A stretch of DNA of 64,000 nt from Arthrobacter sp. CDRTa11. Lineage in GTDB: Bacteria > Actinomycetota > Actinomycetes > Actinomycetales > Micrococcaceae. The position numbers were made by a program, and so were the translations under genes. The stretch is from assembly GCF_026427775.1 (NCBI RefSeq), contig NZ_CP044532.1, forward strand, positions 2,666,001 to 2,730,000, written 5' to 3'. Shown here one piece after another: positions 60,339-64,000 of this stretch (positions are counted from its first letter, which is position 1; each line of letters begins with the position of its first letter). Under the pieces are notes generated by a model. It was not told the DNA's origin. It saw only the letters and a list, made by a program, of their open reading frames with translations, and searched no databases.

Positions 60339-61667
60339 ATGAACCACACACTTCCCGCTGCAGCGCCGCAACGGTCCTCAACAGGGGATCCCGCCGCCGA
60401 GATCCCTGAGGGTCCCTCCTCGAAGTTCACCAAAGCCTCTGCCGCGGCCGTCCTGGTCTGCTGGCTGTTGGTGGTCTTTGATGGCTACGACCTAATCGTC
60501 TACGGCACCGTCCAGTCCTCGCTGATCTCCGACACCGGATGGGGACTGAGCAAGGCCACGGCCGGAACCATAGGGTCCATGGCCTTCGTGGGCATGATGA
60601 TCGGAGCGATCTTCGCCGGCCGGATGGCCGACTCGTGGGGCCGCCGCCGCACCATTCTGGGCTGCGCCATTGTCTTTTCGGTATTCACGGTCCTCTGCGC
60701 ATTCGCACCCAGTGCTGCCATCTTCGGCATCCTGCGGCTCCTCGCCGGCATCGGCCTCGGCGGCCTGGTGCCGTCGGCAAATGCCCTGGTGGCCGAACTT
60801 GTCCCCAGCAAATGGCGGTCCATCGTGGCCACCCTGATGATGTCCGGTGTCCCCATCGGCGGATCGATCGCCGCCGTCGTCGGCATCCAGATGATTCCGG
60901 CCTTCGGCTGGGAGTCCATGTTCCTTGTTGCCGTGCTGGCTCTTTTGATCGTGGTTCCCCTCGGCCTGAAGTACCTGCCTGAGACACTGGCCGCCGGCAC
61001 GGCGTCCAGCACCACAGTCAGCAGGCCCGCCGGCTTCAAGTCACTGCTCCGCGCACCCTATCTGGGGATCAGCGTACTGTTCGCCGTGGCCACCATCGCC
61101 ACACTTTTCGCCTGGTACGGGCTGGGAACCTGGCTGCCGAACCTGATGCAACTGGCCGGCTACAACCTTGGCTCCGCCCTGACCTTCGCCCTGGCCCTGA
61201 ATCTGGGTGCGGTGGCCGGTTCAGTCATCACCGCCTGGGCCGGCACCCGGTTCGGACCGATTCCGACGGCGATCGCCGCCGCCGCAGTTGCGGCCGGAGC
61301 GCTGCTGGTCCTGGTCACAGGACCGTCCGTCACCATCGTGTACCTGATGCTGGTTCTCGCTGGCGTAGGTACCCACGGCACGCAATGCCTGATCATTGCC
61401 GCTGTGGCCAGCCACTATCCGGGACACCTGCGGGGGACTGCTCTCGGCTGGGCACTGGGGACAGGCCGCATCGGAGCGGTGGCTGCACCCCAGGTTGGTG
61501 GCCTTCTGCTGGCCGCCGGGCTGGGCGTCAATTCGAACTTCCTGGCCTTTGACGGCGCAGCCGCCATCGCGGCAGTCCTGCTGGCCGCCGTCGGCCTCAA
61601 ACTCGCGTCGAAACTCTCTACCAGCCCCTCAATCCACCCCTCACCAACAGGAGCAAACAATGTCTGA
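60339..61667 (+). CDS. MFS aromatic acid:H+ symporter (AAHS type)
   Basis: The 442-residue MFS protein has the AAHS signature: the helix-1 DGYDLIVYG with its essential aspartates, and GRMADSWGRRRTILG after helix 2. RLLAGIGLGGLVPSANALVAELVPSKWRS follows helix 4. It probably imports 3-hydroxybenzoate. The ATG at 60339 follows GGGGA closely; the frame is open far upstream through the iclR gene but is not real there. It overlaps the hydroxylase gene by 8 bases. Confidence 0.9.
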   Translation: MNHTLPAAAPQRSSTGDPAAEIPEGPSSKFTKASAAAVLVCWLLVVFDGYDLIVYGTVQSSLISDTGWGLSKATAGTIGSMAFVGMMIGAIFAGRMADSWGRRRTILGCAIVFSVFTVLCAFAPSAAIFGILRLLAGIGLGGLVPSANALVAELVPSKWRSIVATLMMSGVPIGGSIAAVVGIQMIPAFGWESMFLVAVLALLIVVPLGLKYLPETLAAGTASSTTVSRPAGFKSLLRAPYLGISVLFAVATIATLFAWYGLGTWLPNLMQLAGYNLGSALTFALALNLGAVAGSVITAWAGTRFGPIPTAIAAAAVAAGALLVLVTGPSVTIVYLMLVLAGVGTHGTQCLIIAAVASHYPGHLRGTALGWALGTGRIGAVAAPQVGGLLLAAGLGVNSNFLAFDGAAAIAAVLLAAVGLKLASKLSTSPSIHPSPTGANNV

Positions 61668-62916
61668 GCACGCAACGTCCACTGATGTCCTCGTGATCGG
61701 AGGGGGCATGGCCGGCCTGGCCGGCGCCCTCGCGCTGCGTGAAAATGGAGCCGACGTCACGCTGGTGGAGCGGGCGCCCGAATTCGGCGAAGTAGGCGCA
61801 GGGCTGCAGATGGCCCCCAACGCGTCCCGTGTCCTGCAGCGTTGGGGGCTGCTGGAAAAGGCGCTGGAGATTGGCGTCCAGCCCAAGCACCTGGTGTTCC
61901 GCGACGCCATCACCGGCGAGGAACTCACCCGGCAGACGCTGGGTGGGGAATTCGCGGAACGCTACGGAGCACCGTACGTGGTGATCCACCGCAGCGACCT
62001 GCACCGGGTCCTGCTCGAAGGCTGTGAGGCGGCCGGCGTCAAGCTTGTTAACGACGTTATGGTCGAAAGCGTGGAGACCGTAAACGGCCGGGGTGTGGCG
62101 CACACCGCCGCCGGTGTGGACTACGAGGCCGACGTTGTGATCGGCGCCGATGGACTCAAATCCACCCTGCGCCCGCTGGTAGCCAATGACGAACCGGTCT
62201 CCTCGGCCTACGTGGCCTACCGCGGCACGGTACCCATCACCGAAAACACTCCAAAAACCGACCTTGAGGACGTCATCGTCTACCTCGGACCGGACTGCCA
62301 CCTGGTGCAGTATCCGCTGCGCAAGGGCAAGCTGCTGAACACCGTGGCCGTTTTCAAGTCCGCCTCCTTTGAGCGCGGGGAAGAGCAGTACGGGGGAGTG
62401 GACGAGCTCGAGGCTGCGTACAAGGACTGTGTCCCGGCCGTGCGGGCAGCGCTGAAGAACCTGGGCACCGGCATGCGGTGGCCCATGTATGACCGCGACC
62501 CGATCGAAAACTGGGTTGCCGGCCGAATGGTGTTGGTAGGGGATGCCGCCCACCCCATGCTGCAGTATCTGGCCCAGGGGGCCTGCCAGGCCCTTGAAGA
62601 CGCAGCGATCCTCCAGGATGTCAGCGCCGGCAGCGTTTTCACCGGGGACGGCGTGAACCCGGCCGCCTGGGACGTCGCCATCAAGGAATTCAACACCATC
62701 CGCGCGGGCCGTACCGCCCGGGTTCAGCGCACCGCACGCGTCTGGGGCGAATCCTGGCACGTCTCCGGCCTGGCGAGGACACTACGGAATCTGCTCTTCA
62801 AGAGCCGGAAGGACAACGACTTCCAGTACAACGACTGGCTGTACGGCCAGGATGGCGAAGGCGTTCCGGCCGCCGAAGCTGCTCGAACCAGCCAGGCACG
62901 CCGGCTTCCTGCCTGA
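61660..62916 (+). CDS. 3-hydroxybenzoate 6-monooxygenase
   Basis: The 418-residue FAD monooxygenase has GGGMAGLAGALALRENGADVTLVERAPEFGEVGAGLQMAPN, the DG motif VIGADGLKSTLRPL, and the GD motif MVLVGDAAHPMLQYLAQGACQALEDAAIL. This fits the 3HB6H/salicylate hydroxylase group. Together with the gentisate operon it completes 3-hydroxybenzoate to gentisate to fumarate plus pyruvate. A salicylate 5-hydroxylase role is less likely because that enzyme is usually multicomponent. AGGAG precedes the ATG. Confidence 0.9.
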   Translation: MSEHATSTDVLVIGGGMAGLAGALALRENGADVTLVERAPEFGEVGAGLQMAPNASRVLQRWGLLEKALEIGVQPKHLVFRDAITGEELTRQTLGGEFAERYGAPYVVIHRSDLHRVLLEGCEAAGVKLVNDVMVESVETVNGRGVAHTAAGVDYEADVVIGADGLKSTLRPLVANDEPVSSAYVAYRGTVPITENTPKTDLEDVIVYLGPDCHLVQYPLRKGKLLNTVAVFKSASFERGEEQYGGVDELEAAYKDCVPAVRAALKNLGTGMRWPMYDRDPIENWVAGRMVLVGDAAHPMLQYLAQGACQALEDAAILQDVSAGSVFTGDGVNPAAWDVAIKEFNTIRAGRTARVQRTARVWGESWHVSGLARTLRNLLFKSRKDNDFQYNDWLYGQDGEGVPAAEAARTSQARRLPA

Positions 62917-62936
62917 CCTGCGGCCCCGGAGTTACA

Positions 62937-63824
62937 TCATGGGGTGTTGCGGCCGGGTGGACCAAGCACGTTTTCCGGCCCGATATCAGCCAGGTCGTAC
63001 CCCCGGGGATAGACCGGAGGAGCCGGTTGACCGGGGCGGAAACCCGGTTCCGTGTTCAAGGGGCGGCGGCGCCGGGCGGCGTTGCGGACTGCCAGCCCGG
63101 CTCCGAGCGCAGCTTTTGACCACCAGGTGCTCCCGGGAAGTCCAAGCGCTTTGGTGAGACGCTCGTCGTCCAGCATGGTGGAGATCATCAGCCGCGTTAC
63201 CGGATGAAGAATCCTGGGCTGCATGCTTTGCAGGACCTGGACAGTTGAGTCCATCAGCGTCCGGCCCGCTGGACTTGGGCTGACCCGCCGGTTCTCGTAG
63301 TCATCGAGAAAGGCCTCGGCGTCCTCGAACGTCGCTGGATACCGTGCGATGTGAATCCGTGTTCCCAGCTCCCGGAAGAAACGTGTTGCAGCATCAATTT
63401 CCGCCTGCGTGGGCGGCCGCCAGCCGTGGCGGCGGGTCCACCGGATCGGAACAACCAGGAGCGTCATCAGCACATACAGGAAATCCTCCTGGCTGGCCGG
63501 AACGTGCCGGTGGACCCGGTTGAGCAACTCAGTCATCTTCCGCCCACGCTCGCTGTCCAATCCGTTGGCAACCAGCTCGTAGATCACTACACCGGTATCG
63601 ATGGAACGCTTCATGGGCCGCTGTGGTATTTCTCCGTTCCCCACCAGCGTCGCAGCGCCCGAAGGAATCGCGAAGTTCCGGTAGTAGGCCAGGAAAAAGC
63701 CAAACTCCATATCCTCGGCAAGATCGAACATCACCATCTGCCGGAATGTTTCTTCCCACTCCTCGGGTTCCCTGGCCCGTTGGACGTCAAGGCTCTGGGC
63801 TAACGATGGATGCAGACGCGACAT
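62937..63824 (-). CDS. Oxygenase MpaB-family (DUF2236) protein
   Basis: The 295-residue alpha-helical protein has WEETFRQMVMFDLAEDMEFGFFLAYYRNFAIPSGAATLV, RSIDTGVVIYEL, HRHVPASQEDFLYVLMTLLVVPIRWTRRHGWRPPT. This matches the ER-bound oxygenase MpaB/Lcp-like family, which includes haem-b rubber oxygenases. The substrate is unknown. It converges on the 3-hydroxybenzoate monooxygenase gene. Confidence 0.8.
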   Translation of the reverse strand: MSRLHPSLAQSLDVQRAREPEEWEETFRQMVMFDLAEDMEFGFFLAYYRNFAIPSGAATLVGNGEIPQRPMKRSIDTGVVIYELVANGLDSERGRKMTELLNRVHRHVPASQEDFLYVLMTLLVVPIRWTRRHGWRPPTQAEIDAATRFFRELGTRIHIARYPATFEDAEAFLDDYENRRVSPSPAGRTLMDSTVQVLQSMQPRILHPVTRLMISTMLDDERLTKALGLPGSTWWSKAALGAGLAVRNAARRRRPLNTEPGFRPGQPAPPVYPRGYDLADIGPENVLGPPGRNTP

Positions 63825-63965
63825 ACCCGGACCCCTATGGGTGGAAAGAATTCCGGCATCGTCCTCACCGAATACGCACGGGACGACGCCTTTTCAATGG
63901 TAGGCCAGGGCTGTTTGAGATTCCAGAACTGCCGGACCGGGCCGCAATCCCGCCGTTCCAGGGAC

Positions 63966-64000
63966 CTAGGTCAGCCGGGCGGCCCGCGCAGCGAGGTAGC
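63966..64000 (-). CDS. Possible C-terminal end of a gene entering from the right
   Basis: On the minus strand one frame reads YLAARAARLT followed by TAG at 63966-63968, with GC-rich third codon positions. Only about ten codons are visible, so the product cannot be named. The gap 63825-63965 shows no clear element. Confidence 0.25.
   Translation of the reverse strand, partial: YLAARAARLT

Noticed and set aside
61618..62760. Minus-strand 380-codon open frame over the 3-hydroxybenzoate monooxygenase gene
   Set aside because: It is the antisense shadow of conserved FAD motifs and has no motifs of its own.
1..64000. tRNA, rRNA, CRISPR arrays, prophage or plasmid replication genes
   Set aside because: No cloverleaf with a CCA-type end, no rRNA-like stretches, no regularly spaced repeats and no phage or replication proteins were recognised by eye. 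A dedicated tRNA/ncRNA scan was not possible.

Overview
The window is high-GC DNA with dense, overlapping genes and looks like the chromosome of a soil actinobacterium, most probably Arthrobacter sensu lato (Arthrobacter, Pseudarthrobacter or Paenarthrobacter). The evidence is the G/C third-position codon use, a DUF222-HNH endonuclease gene, a mycothiol-type maleylpyruvate isomerase, the zwf-opcA pair, hxlA-hxlB, and many IclR-controlled catabolic operons. I saw no rRNA, tRNA or CRISPR array.

Layout. 1-3.1 kb: end of an APC permease, a DUF222-HNH gene and a decayed IS481-type transposase. 3.1-10.3 kb: AraC and TetR regulators, a D-serine-dehydratase-like PLP enzyme, a copper amine oxidase, a small membrane protein and an MFS exporter. 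10.3-25.6 kb: aromatic cluster A. IclR, a TfdB-type flavin monooxygenase, a VAO-type oxidase, LigJ, a signal-less SBP-fold protein, LigK, a ThDP enzyme and an aldehyde dehydrogenase lie on the minus strand. An alcohol dehydrogenase and a cupin diverge from them, and a second dehydrogenase and an SLC13 transporter follow. 25.6-28.9 kb: a glycogen-debranching-type glucosidase and IclR. 28.9-32.6 kb: a siderophore ABC transporter. 32.8-41.7 kb: two near-identical TetR genes around a dissimilatory ribulose-monophosphate set (zwf, opcA, hxlA, hxlB, LuxR-type regulator) and a second VAO-type oxidase. 42-53.3 kb: aromatic cluster B, with a GcoA-like P450, LigJ, SBP-fold protein, LigK, cupin, ferredoxin reductase, ferredoxin, alcohol dehydrogenase and a CUT2-type ABC transporter. 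53.4-56.5 kb: small genes (DoxX, two RibD-C/DHFR-like proteins, GntR, ArfB). 56.6-62.9 kb: a complete 3-hydroxybenzoate/gentisate pathway. The end holds an MpaB-family gene.

How it fits together. Clusters A and B share one module (VAO oxidase, LigJ, SBP-fold protein, LigK, cupin, MDR dehydrogenase) but use different monooxygenases: a flavoprotein in A, a P450 with its own ferredoxin chain in B. LigJ and LigK would turn 4-oxalomesaconate into pyruvate and oxaloacetate. A P450 O-demethylase would release formaldehyde, which HxlA/HxlB and the pentose-phosphate enzymes could oxidise. No classical ring-cleaving dioxygenase for this module is visible. The cupins (His-x5-Asp...His) and the SBP-fold proteins are candidates for unassigned steps.

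The most distinctive signal is a palindrome, GATAC-N6-GTATC, at four places: before VAO oxidase 2, before the P450, before the ABC transporter and before an 81-residue orphan gene. At three of them it overlaps the -10 box of a promoter with the same geometry (TTGAC(N), 17 bp, TACNNT). The twin TetR proteins are the obvious candidate repressors.
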